From Microbispora sp. H13382 (GTDB taxonomy: Bacteria; Actinomycetota; Actinomycetes; Streptosporangiales; Streptosporangiaceae), in NCBI RefSeq assembly GCF_014161445.1, contig NZ_JABBXA010000013.1, forward strand, positions 22,774-86,773: DNA of 64,000 nucleotides. Direction: 5' to 3'. Position numbers and translations under genes: made by a program. Under the pieces are notes generated by a model, which was not told the origin of the DNA, did no database searches, and worked only from the letters and a program-made list of their open reading frames with translations. Of the stretch, positions 16,127 through 24,718 are shown one piece after another. Positions within the stretch are counted from its first letter, which is position 1, and each line of letters opens with the position of its first letter.

Positions 16127-17017
16127 ATGAACCACGCTCCAGCCCTGTCCGTACGGCAGGGCCTCGTCTACGTGTCCACCGCCGCGGTCGCCTGGGGAAC
16201 CGGGGGACCGGCGGGGGCGATGCTGCACGGCGCGGGACAGCTGAGTCCCGTCGCCGTGTCATTCTGGCGCTTCGCCTGCGGCGCGGTGCTCTTGCTCGCC
16301 ATCGCCCGCAGCCGCCCCTCCTGGCGAGCGGTGCTGCTCGTCGGCCCCGCGATGGCGGTCTGCCAGGCCGCCTACTTCGCGGCGATCGCCCAGGCCGGGG
16401 TCGCGGTCGCCACGATGATCACGATGGGCGCCACCCCGCTCCTGGTGGCGGCCGGTGGCCGCGTCTTCCTGGGCGAGCCGCTGGGCCGCACCGCCCTGGG
16501 GTGCGCCGCGCTCGCCGTCTGCGGCCTCGCCATGCTCGTGGGAGGGGCGGACGCGGTCACCCCGGCCGGCGCCGGCTACTCACTGCTGTCGGCGGCGGCC
16601 TACTCGCTCGTCACCCTCACGACCCGCCGGATGCCCGCCGACGGCGTGGCCGTGTGGGGGTTCGCCGGGGGCGCGGCCTGTCTGCTCCCGCTCGCCGCCG
16701 CCGGAGGGCTGTTGCCCGCCGGGCACGCCGTGACCAACGTGCTGCTGCTCGGCTACCTGGCGGCCGTGCCGACGGCGCTCGCGTACGGGCTGTTCTTCGC
16801 GGGGCTGCGGGTCGTCGGCGGAACCACGGCGTCGGTCCTGTCCCTGATCGAACCGCTCGTCGCCGCCGTCATCGGCGTCGTGCTGCTCGGGGAGCGCGTG
16901 TCCGCCGTACAGGCGGGCGGCGCGGTCGTGCTCCTGTGCGCCCTCGCCTGGCTCGCCCGTGGTGAGCTCCGCGGTGAACCGGCGGGGGCGTCACGGCAGG
17001 GTGATGCTACCTGTTAG
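16127..17017 (+). CDS. EamA/DMT family transporter
   Basis: A 296-residue inner-membrane transporter with ten predicted helices in two EamA repeats (about 12-140 and 150-285). The repeat-end motifs PLLVAAGGRVFLGEPLG and SLIEPLVAAVIGVVLLGE are typical RhtA/YdcZ-like signatures. Family members export amino acids such as threonine or homoserine, and other metabolites. The ATG is preceded by GGAGAG at 8 bases. The 220-bp upstream region carries the candidate LIV leader peptide and hairpins, which would link expression to amino acid supply. The protein ends in a short polar tail. Confidence 0.92.
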   Translation: MNHAPALSVRQGLVYVSTAAVAWGTGGPAGAMLHGAGQLSPVAVSFWRFACGAVLLLAIARSRPSWRAVLLVGPAMAVCQAAYFAAIAQAGVAVATMITMGATPLLVAAGGRVFLGEPLGRTALGCAALAVCGLAMLVGGADAVTPAGAGYSLLSAAAYSLVTLTTRRMPADGVAVWGFAGGAACLLPLAAAGGLLPAGHAVTNVLLLGYLAAVPTALAYGLFFAGLRVVGGTTASVLSLIEPLVAAVIGVVLLGERVSAVQAGGAVVLLCALAWLARGELRGEPAGASRQGDATC

Positions 17018-17025
17018 CGATACCA
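17012..17025 (+). promoter_or_regulatory. Arabinose-type LacI operator 1 (regulator 1, distal)
   Basis: TGTTAGCGATACCA matches 12 of 14 positions of the perfect palindrome TGTTAGCGCTAACA found before the GH51 gene. It overlaps the end of the EamA gene (stop at 17015-17017) and lies 147 bp before the first LacI gene start. Confidence 0.6.
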
Positions 17026-17108
17026 TCTCGTGAGTGGTCCGCATACGCGGTCACCAGGCGGAACGTGCTTCACAAGGCTCGGGACGCAACACAGTGATCA
17101 TGTCAGTA

Positions 17109-17135
17109 TTGACAGGGTCGCTGTTATCGCAAACA
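17109..17135 (+). promoter_or_regulatory. Promoter and operator of the first LacI gene
   Basis: A perfect -35 TTGACA (17109-17114) is followed by the operator TGTTATCGCAAACA (17122-17135), a 12/14 match to the locus palindrome, in the -35/-10 spacer region. The regulator start is 37 bp downstream. This layout fits negative autoregulation. Confidence 0.65.
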
Positions 17136-17171
17136 CTCAGGAAACCTGACGAACGAGCGGGGACGCGGCGG

Positions 17172-18206
17172 ATGACGAAAGTCCGGCCTGGAGAGAACCC
17201 GGCCGAACGCCCCAGGGCGGCGGTCATGGAGGACGTCGCGGAGCTGGCGGGAGTGTCGGCGATGACGGTGTCGAGAGTGCTGAACGCCCCGGAGAAGGTA
17301 CGCCCGGAGACCCGCGCGCGTGTCCTCGCGGCGGTCCGCGAGCTGGACTACCGGCCCAATTCGGCGGCGCGGGTCCTGGTGACCGGCCGCTCGGGCGTGC
17401 TGGGGGTCGTCTGTTTCGACACCACGTTGTACGGCCCGGCCTCCACGTTGTTCGGCATCGAGCAGGCGGCCAGGGACAGCGACTACCTCGTCAGCATCGC
17501 CAGCCTGCCCGCGCTCAACCGCAGGTGGATCACCAGGGGGATCGACCGCCTGCGGTCCCAGTCGGTGGACGGCGTCATCGTCGTCGCGCCGCACGAGTCG
17601 GCCGCTGAGGGGCTGCGGAACCTTCCCCCGGGGCTCCCGGTGGTCGACGTCGGCGGCGGATCGGACCTGCCGGTGCCGGTGGCGGCGGTGGACCAGTCCG
17701 CCGGCGCCGCCCGCGCCACCCGCCACCTGCTCAGTCTGGGCCACCGCACGGTGTGGCACCTGTCGGGTCCGCCCAACTGGATCGACGCGAACGGCCGGGT
17801 GGCGGGCTGGCGGTCGGCGCTGGAGGCGGAGGGCAGGGAGGTCCCCGAACCGCTGGTCGGCGACTGGACCGCCCACTCCGGCTACGAGATCGGCAAGCGG
17901 CTCGCCCGCGAGCCCGACGTGACCGCGATCTTCGTGGCCAACGACCACATGGCGATGGGCGTGCTGCGGGCCCTGCGGGAAGCGGGCCGGCGGGTCCCCG
18001 AGGACGTGAGCGTCGTCGGGTTCGACGACGTCCCCGAGGCGGCCTACTTCTGGCCGCCCCTCACGACCGTACGGCAGAACTTCGGCGAGGTCGGACGGCA
18101 GGCGTTCCAACTCCTGCTGGACCGCATCGCGGGCGCGGAAGGCGAGGCGAGACGCATGGTGGAGCCCGAACTCGTGGTGAGGGAGAGCACCGGCGTGAGC
18201 CCTTGA
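17172..18206 (+). CDS. LacI-family regulator, first arabinose paralogue
   Basis: A 344-residue repressor. The N-terminal LacI helix-turn-helix is MEDVAELAGVSAMTVSRVLN, with the hinge segment RPNSAARVL, followed by a periplasmic-binding-protein-like sensor domain (from GVLGVVCFDTT on). It shares the distinctive DTTLYGPAST-GIEQAAR block with the second LacI gene 5 kb away, so the two are paralogues. ATG 17172 (MTKVRPGEN) is chosen; the open frame runs back to 17034 but would include the promoter and operator. It is convergent with GH51, separated by three hairpins. The effector is likely arabinose or an arabino-oligosaccharide, by context only. Confidence 0.9.
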   Translation: MTKVRPGENPAERPRAAVMEDVAELAGVSAMTVSRVLNAPEKVRPETRARVLAAVRELDYRPNSAARVLVTGRSGVLGVVCFDTTLYGPASTLFGIEQAARDSDYLVSIASLPALNRRWITRGIDRLRSQSVDGVIVVAPHESAAEGLRNLPPGLPVVDVGGGSDLPVPVAAVDQSAGAARATRHLLSLGHRTVWHLSGPPNWIDANGRVAGWRSALEAEGREVPEPLVGDWTAHSGYEIGKRLAREPDVTAIFVANDHMAMGVLRALREAGRRVPEDVSVVGFDDVPEAAYFWPPLTTVRQNFGEVGRQAFQLLLDRIAGAEGEARRMVEPELVVRESTGVSP

Positions 18207-18212
18207 GAGAGC

Positions 18213-18244
18213 TTCCGCCCGGCTCGCTCGCGAGCCGGGCGGAA
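18213..18244 (+). terminator. Terminator hairpin of the first LacI gene
   Basis: A 14-bp perfect stem beginning TTCCGCCCGGCTCG with loop CTCG, followed by AA. It starts 7 bases after the LacI stop. Confidence 0.8.
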
Positions 18245-18247
18245 AAC

Positions 18248-18282
18248 CGCGTCCCGCCGGTCTAGGCCCCCGGCGGGACGCG
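18248..18282. terminator. Second hairpin between LacI and GH51
   Basis: A 13-bp perfect stem (CGCGTCCCGCCGG and its complement) with a 9-base loop, adjacent to the first hairpin. It probably acts on either strand as part of a convergent termination zone. Confidence 0.65.
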
Positions 18283-18366
18283 TGTAACACGCCTTCCCCT
18301 GCGGATCGTCCCATACGCGGGCTGTCGGTTGCGCCGCCCGCTGCGGTGATCGGACACAGCGAGGAA

Positions 18367-18396
18367 CGGCGGCAGGCGTGTCCACGCCTGCCGCCG
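18367..18396 (-). terminator. Terminator hairpin of the GH51 gene
   Basis: Perfect complementary arms CGGCGGCAGGCGTG around a 2-base centre; effectively a 12-bp stem with a 6-base loop. It lies 34 bases beyond the GH51 stop on the minus strand. Confidence 0.7.
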
Positions 18397-18429
18397 CTCA
18401 CGGGTGGAGGCCGCCCCAGGCGGCGGGTC

Positions 18430-21400
18430 TTACGGCTTCACCTCCAGAGTGAGGGTGGTGGTCGACGGCCGGAAGCGGGCGTCGCCGGAGTAGGAGACGG
18501 TGAGCTCGTGAGTGCCGGCCGGCAGGTCGAGGCCGAGCTCGGTCTTGCCCTGGCCGCCGGGGTTGAGCGTGCCCTCACCGAGGATCGTGGCGCCCTCGGA
18601 CACGGTCACCTCGCCGGTCGCGCCCGCCGGGTCCACGCTGTAGTGAACCTGGACCTTCTTGCCCTGCTTCACCTGCTTGGGCGAGGCGTGAGCGGTGACG
18701 GTGGTGTCGGCCCGGGTGTCCTTGCCGAGGCGGATGAACGTCACCGAGTGGGCGGGGAAGTCGTAGGTGAACGACTCGGAGAAGCCGCTCACCTCCCGCT
18801 CGAGGGGGGCGACTCTCGTGGGCTCGGTGAGCGAGTTCACCGCTGCGGGGTCACCGGTGAGCGAGGTGACGACGGCCTTCGGTGCGATCTTGGCGTTGCC
18901 GAGGTCGACCGTGCTGCGCACGGCGGTGTCCTGGACGTTGACGGCCTTGATCACGACGTCGCCGGTGTCGCTGTCCTTCGAGACCACCTGGTAGAGCGGC
19001 TCGACGGAGGCGTTGTCGATGAAATCGTTGATCTTCTGGCCGTCCAGCCAGGTGGTGATGCGCCGCCCGGCGACCTGAATCTTGATCTTGTAGTCGCGGC
19101 CGGTCTGGACGGTCGTGCCGGAGGTCGCGATCGACGACTTGGCGCCGTTGGTGGCCTTCTCGATGGCCGACTGGGTGTTGTTCCAGCCGCCGATGTTCCA
19201 CCAGTAGTAGTTGCCGGTGTCCTTCGCGCCGAACATCACCAGGAAGCCCTCGGCGCCGCCGGTCTTGCGGGCGGTGAGCTCCAGCGTGTAGTTGGACCAG
19301 TCCGTCGAGCCGGCCGTGGACCGGGCGTCGGTCACGTTGGCCGACTGGACGTACGCGCCGTCCTGCACGCCCCATGTCCCCTGACCAGGGGTCCACTTGC
19401 CCGCGCCGTTCGAGAAGTCGTCGCCGAACAGGACCGTGCCGTCGGCTCCCGTCACCTTGACGTCGTCGTAGCGGACCTGGGTGCTCCAGGAGCCGAGGCC
19501 GATGGCGCCCTTGATGTCGTCCACCGGCAGGGGGCTCGCCTTGTACGTGCTCGGCAGCACGGTGTCGCCCACGTTGCGGGAGAACATGCGCTGCACGTAG
19601 TAGCTGGGCGAGCCGTACACCTGGTCGTTGTCGAACCAGATGAGGTCCGGTGTCCAGTTGACGTAGTCGACGTTGGACAGCAGCGGCGCGTACGACGCGA
19701 GCTCGACGACGTCGGAGTTGCGCTCGATGCCGGTCAGGTACGACGCCTCGGTCAGCGCGTTCCAGTACGTGTTGCCCTTCGAGGCGTACTCCCCGACGAA
19801 CACGTGCGGGCCGTTGCGGTCGTAGGTGTCGTAGCGGTGGTTGTTGGCCAGGAACCAGCTCGGGTCGTTGTAGTAGTGCTCGTCGACCAGGTCGGCCTTC
19901 TGGTCACGCGCGAACTGCCACATGCGGTCGAACCAGGTGCCCTGGGAGGTCTGTCCCGAGTTCGAGAGGATCTTGATGTCCGGGTACCTGGCCCGGACCG
20001 CGTCCGCGAACTTGGGGTAGTTCGTGAAGAACTCGTTGTAGATCTCCTCGTTGCCGAGGCCGATGTATTTCAGGTCGAACGGCTTGGGGTGCCCCATGGC
20101 GGCCCGCTTGGAGCCCCAGGTGGAGTCGGCCGGGCCGTTGGCGAACTCGATGAGGTCGAGCGTGTCCTGGACCCAGCGCTGCAGCTTGGCCTCGTCGGTC
20201 AGCGGCCGGTTCTCGTTGCAGCCGTTGACGCCCACCGACAGGACCGGCAGCGCCTCGGCGCCCAGGTCCTCGGCGAACTGGAAGTACTCGTAGTAGCCGA
20301 TGCCGTACGTCTGGTTGTAGCCCCAGAAGTTGAAGTTGGTCGGCCGCTCCTCGACCGGACCGAGCGTCTCCTTCCACTGGTAGATGCGGCGCCGGTCCTG
20401 GTTGAGCGAGTACGGGTCGTAGGTGCCGACGTTGGTCACGCAGCCGCCGGGGAAGCGCAGGAAGCGCGGCTTGAGCGCCGCGATCGTCTCGGCGAGGTCC
20501 TTGCGCATGCCGTTCGGGCGGCCCTTGAAGGTGTCCTTCGGGAACAGCGAGATCATGTCGAGGTCGACCCGGCCGGAACCGCCGGCCAGCACGACCAGGC
20601 GTGCCGCGTCGCTGGTCTCGCTCGCGGTGATCGTCGCGGTGTACTTCTTCCACTCGGCCGACTGCGCGTCGATCGTGGCGGTGCCGTACACCTTCGAGCC
20701 GTCGGCGTTCTCGATCGCCGCGGTGATCGGGCCGCCGCTGGTACGCCGGGCGAACAGCGACAGGTCGTACTCCTTGCCGGCCTGCACGGCGATGCCGCTG
20801 TTGAAGCCGGCGTTGCGCACGCCGACCCCGGTGCCTGAAGTGGCGATGTCGAGCCGCAGGAAGTTGCGGTTGTCGCTGTTCAACGGCTGGTCGCCGGAGA
20901 CCGCGGCCGTGCCGGCCGCGCCTCCGCGCTCGACCTTGGTCCACGCGGTCAGGCCGTTGTAGCTCCGGTTGTCGACCGAGTTGAACTCGAAGGACCGGTT
21001 CTGTACGAGCTCGGCGTACAGGCCGCCGTCGGCCGCGTGGTTGATGTCTTCGTAGAAGATGCCGTACAGGTTGGGGCTGACCTTGGTGCCGGCCGCGGCG
21101 GTGTCCACCTTGAGCGCACCGACGTCCTTGGCATAACCCTCGACCTGGAACTTCGTTCCCTTCGCGGTGGCGACGAGCGTGCCGTCGCTGACCGCGACCT
21201 GCTTGTCCCCGGCGGACAGGTACACCTTGCCGCCACCCGCGTCACGCAGCTGGAACGCTCCAGCCGTGGCGCCGAGGCGCAGCGTGGAGTCGTCGGCGAC
21301 GCGCAGGTATCCCTCGCCGTTCAGGTCCTTGAGTGCCACCGTTCCGGCGCCCTTGTCCTCGGCGGTGAGCGCGAGGCTCGTCATGCCCTGGGCGTCGGAG

Positions 21401-22185
21401 ACGGTCACCTGCCCGTCCTCGGCGGCCGACAGGTACGGCGTGGCGCCGGCCGCGCGCAGCGTGAACGGCCCGGACGGCACGACCGTCCTGCCCTCGGCCG
21501 TCTTGACGGCGAAGTAGTCGAAGTCGGCCGCGATCGGCGTGCCGTTCTGCGCGGACAGCGCGAACAGGCCGACCTGTTTGACGTCGAGCGCGGCGGCCAC
21601 CTTGGACGCCTGCACCCAGGTGGAGCCGTCCCAGTAGGCGCTGGTGAACTCGTCGCCCGACCTGGTCAGCTTCAAAATCTCGCCGGTGGAGCCGGGGCGG
21701 CTCGCGAACGCCGCGGTGAAGGCGGCCTTGACCTCGGTGTCGGTCTCGATCACATTGCCGCCGGAGAATCCGACGTGGGCGAGGCCGGCGCGGACGTAGT
21801 TGTCCCAGTCCTGCCAGGCGAAGATGCCGGCGCTCTGGTAGTCGAGCGCCACCGGGGCGCTGAACTTCGCGACGACCTCGAAGTCCCCGGCGGGGACGTC
21901 CATGAGAAAGATGTTCTTGGCCGAGTTGTCGGTCTGGTAGGTGTCGCCTTTCAGGGAGTGGAGGCGCAGGCTGCCGGGCCGCTCACTCAGCGACCACTGT
22001 GTGTTGTCGGGGTTGAGGACCTGCCAGTCGGGACCGAGCGCGGCGGCGTCGAACTGGTCGACGGTCGCGCCCGCGGGGATCGGGTCGGCGGTTTCGGCCT
22101 GAGCGGGCGTCGTGGAGAGCACGCCGCCCACCGCGCCGCTGAGAACGGCCGCCGATAAGGCCAGTGACCAGGCCTTTCTGCTCAT
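18430..22185 (-). CDS. Secreted multidomain GH51 alpha-L-arabinofuranosidase
   Basis: A 1251-residue exported enzyme that should remove arabinofuranose from arabinan or arabinoxylan. A signal peptide (cleavage after AQA, about 30) precedes a concanavalin-like domain of the DUF1349/GH43-C2 kind (about 40-230) and a trefoil or fascin-like region (about 240-365). The GH51 catalytic part follows, with LYGIFYEDINHAADGG, RFPGGCV, the acid/base Glu in GLGNEE and the nucleophile in VGEYASKG; a CBM4/9-like beta-sandwich is inserted in it. A second lectin-like domain (about 935-1090) and a C-terminal Ig-like domain end the protein. GGAGGAG lies 8 bases before the ATG. Two LacI-type operators lie upstream. 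Confidence 0.9.
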   Translation of the reverse strand: MSRKAWSLALSAAVLSGAVGGVLSTTPAQAETADPIPAGATVDQFDAAALGPDWQVLNPDNTQWSLSERPGSLRLHSLKGDTYQTDNSAKNIFLMDVPAGDFEVVAKFSAPVALDYQSAGIFAWQDWDNYVRAGLAHVGFSGGNVIETDTEVKAAFTAAFASRPGSTGEILKLTRSGDEFTSAYWDGSTWVQASKVAAALDVKQVGLFALSAQNGTPIAADFDYFAVKTAEGRTVVPSGPFTLRAAGATPYLSAAEDGQVTVSDAQGMTSLALTAEDKGAGTVALKDLNGEGYLRVADDSTLRLGATAGAFQLRDAGGGKVYLSAGDKQVAVSDGTLVATAKGTKFQVEGYAKDVGALKVDTAAAGTKVSPNLYGIFYEDINHAADGGLYAELVQNRSFEFNSVDNRSYNGLTAWTKVERGGAAGTAAVSGDQPLNSDNRNFLRLDIATSGTGVGVRNAGFNSGIAVQAGKEYDLSLFARRTSGGPITAAIENADGSKVYGTATIDAQSAEWKKYTATITASETSDAARLVVLAGGSGRVDLDMISLFPKDTFKGRPNGMRKDLAETIAALKPRFLRFPGGCVTNVGTYDPYSLNQDRRRIYQWKETLGPVEERPTNFNFWGYNQTYGIGYYEYFQFAEDLGAEALPVLSVGVNGCNENRPLTDEAKLQRWVQDTLDLIEFANGPADSTWGSKRAAMGHPKPFDLKYIGLGNEEIYNEFFTNYPKFADAVRARYPDIKILSNSGQTSQGTWFDRMWQFARDQKADLVDEHYYNDPSWFLANNHRYDTYDRNGPHVFVGEYASKGNTYWNALTEASYLTGIERNSDVVELASYAPLLSNVDYVNWTPDLIWFDNDQVYGSPSYYVQRMFSRNVGDTVLPSTYKASPLPVDDIKGAIGLGSWSTQVRYDDVKVTGADGTVLFGDDFSNGAGKWTPGQGTWGVQDGAYVQSANVTDARSTAGSTDWSNYTLELTARKTGGAEGFLVMFGAKDTGNYYWWNIGGWNNTQSAIEKATNGAKSSIATSGTTVQTGRDYKIKIQVAGRRITTWLDGQKINDFIDNASVEPLYQVVSKDSDTGDVVIKAVNVQDTAVRSTVDLGNAKIAPKAVVTSLTGDPAAVNSLTEPTRVAPLEREVSGFSESFTYDFPAHSVTFIRLGKDTRADTTVTAHASPKQVKQGKKVQVHYSVDPAGATGEVTVSEGATILGEGTLNPGGQGKTELGLDLPAGTHELTVSYSGDARFRPSTTTLTLEVKP

Positions 22186-22206
22186 ATGGGGGGCTCCTCC
22201 GAGTTC

Positions 22207-22220
22207 TGTTAGCGCTAACA
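22207..22220. promoter_or_regulatory. Perfect LacI operator before GH51
   Basis: TGTTAGCGCTAACA, a perfect 14-bp palindrome with the central CG common in LacI-family operators. It lies 21 bp upstream of the GH51 ATG and is the reference copy for the locus. Confidence 0.85.
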
Positions 22221-22237
22221 TCGGCGGATGGCCGCAG

Positions 22238-22251
22238 GGTGAGCGCTAACA
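22238..22251. promoter_or_regulatory. Second LacI operator before GH51
   Basis: GGTGAGCGCTAACA matches 12 of 14 positions of the perfect operator and lies 31 bp from it centre to centre, about three helical turns, suitable for cooperative binding. Confidence 0.65.
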
Positions 22252-22363
22252 AGCTGGATTCGGCCACCAGTTAAGAGCCCTATGGCATGTCCGTCAATAG
22301 GACGTTAACGCGATGTTTCGGTGTGACCGGACCGTAATCGGCCGCCTCCTTGACGAGAGGTCG

Positions 22364-22377
22364 TGTTAACGCTCACA
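22364..22377. promoter_or_regulatory. LacI operator before the second regulator
   Basis: TGTTAACGCTCACA matches 12 of 14 positions. It lies just downstream of TTGACG (22350-22355), a likely -35, and 29 bp before the chosen GTG start, repeating the autoregulatory layout of the first regulator. Confidence 0.65.
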
Positions 22378-22406
22378 GTCTTCCCAAGCAGTTGAGAGGA
22401 GCGCCA

Positions 22407-23426
22407 GTGGGACCCAATGTCGACCGCCGTCCGCCAGTCATGGCCGATGTGGCCAGGCTGGCCGGGGTGTCGCACCAGACGGTCTCGCGGGTGCTCAACG
22501 ACCATCCGAACGTCCGCGCCGAGACCCGCACCCGGGTCATGCGGGCCATCGACCAGCTCGGTTACCGCCGCAACCTCGTCGCCCGGGCACTGGTCACCAA
22601 GCACTCGCGCACGCTGGGCGTGGTCAGCTTCGACACGACGCTGTACGGCCCCGCGAGCACGGTATACGGAATCGAGCAGGCCGCGAGAGACGCGGGCTAC
22701 TTCGTCAGCATCGTGAGCCTGCGAACCATCGACAGGGCCGGCGTGAACGACGCGATCGGCTACCTCGCCGAGCAGGGAGTGGACGGCATCGTCGTCGTCG
22801 CTCCGCAGCGTTCGGCGGCCCGGGCGCTCGACGACCTGCCGGCGGGCATGCCCGCCGTGGCCGTCGAGGGCTGGCATCAGGGCGACGTCTCCGTGGTCAG
22901 CGTCGACCAGGTGGAGGGCGCCAGACTGGCGACCTCGCACCTGCTCGAGCTCGGGCACGAAACCGTCTGGCATGTCAGCGGCCCGGCGGACTGGCTGGAA
23001 GCCGAGGGGCGGATCGAGGGCTGGCGCGCGGTACTGACCGCCGCGGGGCGGCCCATCCCCGGCACGCTGACCGGTGACTGGAGCCCGCGATCGGGTTATC
23101 AGGCCGGCAAGCAGCTCGCCGCCATGGCCGGCGACGTCACCGCGGTGTTCGTCGCCAACGACCAGATGGCGCTCGGCCTCCTGCGCGCGTTCACGGAGGA
23201 GGGGGTGAAAGTCCCCGAACAGATAAGCATCGTGGGCTTCGACGACATCCCTGAGTCGGAGTTCTTCTCCCCGCCGCTCACCACCATCAGACAGGACTTC
23301 GGGGCCGTCGGCAGGCGCAGCATCGACGTGCTGCTCAGGCAGATCGAGTCGGGCGAGCCGCTCCCCCATGAGCGTCTCGTCGTGCCTCCCCAGTTCGTGT
23401 TCAGGGGAAGCACGGCCGCGCGCTAG
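22407..23426 (+). CDS. LacI-family regulator, second arabinose paralogue
   Basis: A 339-residue repressor with an N-terminal helix-turn-helix (MADVARLAGVSHQTVSRVLN), hinge YRRNLVARAL and a sugar-binding-like domain. The block DTTLYGPASTVYGIEQAARD and the C-terminal GFDDIPESEFFSPPLTTIRQ closely match the first LacI protein. GTG 22407 with GAGAGGA upstream is chosen; the open frame from TTG 22350 would run through the operator. It is divergent from GH51 and directly upstream of the first ABC transporter, so it is the best candidate for local control of transport and GH51. Confidence 0.9.
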   Translation: MGPNVDRRPPVMADVARLAGVSHQTVSRVLNDHPNVRAETRTRVMRAIDQLGYRRNLVARALVTKHSRTLGVVSFDTTLYGPASTVYGIEQAARDAGYFVSIVSLRTIDRAGVNDAIGYLAEQGVDGIVVVAPQRSAARALDDLPAGMPAVAVEGWHQGDVSVVSVDQVEGARLATSHLLELGHETVWHVSGPADWLEAEGRIEGWRAVLTAAGRPIPGTLTGDWSPRSGYQAGKQLAAMAGDVTAVFVANDQMALGLLRAFTEEGVKVPEQISIVGFDDIPESEFFSPPLTTIRQDFGAVGRRSIDVLLRQIESGEPLPHERLVVPPQFVFRGSTAAR

Positions 23427-23467
23427 CCGTACGGAGACAACGAATAATCAGCGCTGCGCCACTGAGG

Positions 23468-23481
23468 TGTTAGCGCTATCA
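23468..23481. promoter_or_regulatory. LacI operator before the first transporter
   Basis: TGTTAGCGCTATCA matches 13 of 14 positions and lies 19 bp before the GTG start of the substrate-binding protein gene, a position that would block initiation or early elongation. Confidence 0.8.
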
Positions 23482-23500
23482 GAAATGAAAGGATCCCAGA

Positions 23501-24493
23501 GTGTTGAAGAGGATCTCGGCACTGATCCTGGCCGGCGCCACGGCCCTGACGATGGCCGGTTGCAGCAGCGGCGACGACGGCTCGACGTCGGCGGGCGGCT
23601 CGTCCGGAGGCGACGACAAGCTCGTCATGGGCTTCGCCCAGGTCGGCGCGGAGAGTGGCTGGCGTACCGCCAACACCAAGGACATCCAGGAGTCGGCCAA
23701 GACCGCCGGCGTCGAGCTGAAGTTCTCCGACGCTCAGCAGAAGCAGGAGAACCAGATCAAGGCCATCCGCTCCTACATCCAGCAGAAGGTCGACGTGATC
23801 GCCTTCTCGCCGGTGGTGGAGTCGGGCTGGGACACCGTCCTCAAGGAGGCGCAGAACGCGAAGATCCCGGTCATCCTCACCGACCGGGCCGTGGACTCCA
23901 AGGACACCAGCCTGTACAAGACCTTCCTCGGCTCGGACTTCGTCGAGGAGGGGAAGAAGGCCGGCCAGTGGCTGGTGGACCAGTACAAGGACAGCAAGGA
24001 CGACGTGAACATCGTCCAGCTGGAGGGCACCACCGGCTCCGCGCCCGCCAACGACCGCAAGTCCGGTTTCCAGGAGATCATCTCCGCCGATCCGAAGTTC
24101 AAGGTCATCGCTTCGCAGAGCGGCGACTTCACCCGCGCCAAGGGCAAGGAGGTCATGGAGGCCTTCCTCAAGTCCAACCCCGACATCGACGTGCTCTACG
24201 CGCACAACGACGACATGGGCCTCGGCGCCATCGAGGCGATCGAGGGTGCGGGCAAGGTGCCTGGCAAGGACATCAAGATCATCACGGTCGACGCGGTCCA
24301 CGACGGCATGCAGGCCCTCGCCGACGGCAAGATCAACTACATCGTCGAGTGCTCCCCGCTGCTCGGCACCCAGCTCATGGACCTCGCCAAGAAGGTCGTC
24401 AAGGGTGAGCAGGTGCCCCAGCGGGTGGTGACCGAGGAGACCACCTTCACCCAGGAGCAGGCCAAGGAGGCCCTGCCCAACCGCAAGTACTGA
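23501..24493 (+). CDS. Sugar-binding lipoprotein, YtfQ/GafA type
   Basis: A 330-residue CUT2 substrate-binding lipoprotein. The lipobox is LTMAGC (Cys about 21), followed by a Gly/Ser linker. The mature part has the peripla_BP_4 fold: MGFAQVGAESGWRTAN, then KVDVIAFSPVV, and TVDAVHDGMQALADGKI. These segments resemble YtfQ and the furanose-specific GafA proteins more than XylF/ChvE. The GTG start follows AAAGGATC. A hairpin after the stop may raise the level of this gene over the downstream ATPase. Location is the outer face of the membrane; the likely ligand is arabinofuranose or galactofuranose, by family and context. Confidence 0.9.
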   Translation: MLKRISALILAGATALTMAGCSSGDDGSTSAGGSSGGDDKLVMGFAQVGAESGWRTANTKDIQESAKTAGVELKFSDAQQKQENQIKAIRSYIQQKVDVIAFSPVVESGWDTVLKEAQNAKIPVILTDRAVDSKDTSLYKTFLGSDFVEEGKKAGQWLVDQYKDSKDDVNIVQLEGTTGSAPANDRKSGFQEIISADPKFKVIASQSGDFTRAKGKEVMEAFLKSNPDIDVLYAHNDDMGLGAIEAIEGAGKVPGKDIKIITVDAVHDGMQALADGKINYIVECSPLLGTQLMDLAKKVVKGEQVPQRVVTEETTFTQEQAKEALPNRKY

Positions 24494-24502
24494 TCGGGTT
24501 CC

Positions 24503-24528
24503 GGGCCGTCCCCACGCGGGGGCGGCCC
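24503..24528 (+). terminator. Intra-operon hairpin after the first binding protein
   Basis: An 11-bp stem with one G-T pair (GGGCCGTCCCC with GGGGGCGGCCC) and loop ACGC, 9 bases after the stop and not followed by a T run. It probably acts as a partial terminator or RNA-end stabiliser. Confidence 0.6.
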
Positions 24529-24718
24529 TTCCCACGAGGACGAGTCACGAGAACGAACGATCCGGAGGGGCGCGCCGTCGATCTGGACTGAGGGGTGCGC
24601 GGGTGCGAAGCGACCAAGCGCGACGAGGAGGCGTTTCATCGCGCGCCTCCGGCACGACCCAGGCGGATGTGAGCGCCCCGATGGTGAGCGGGAAATACAG
24701 AGGAGAGAGGGGCGCCGC

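Noticed and set aside
18346..20838. An 830-codon open frame on the plus strand
   Set aside because: It is antisense to the GH51 gene and has no recognisable motif; the GH51 frame has a signal peptide and catalytic residues.
22302..22316. Additional LacI-type site (CGTTAACGCG...)
   Set aside because: It matches only about 8 of 14 positions of the locus operator, near what similar AT-containing sequence gives by chance.
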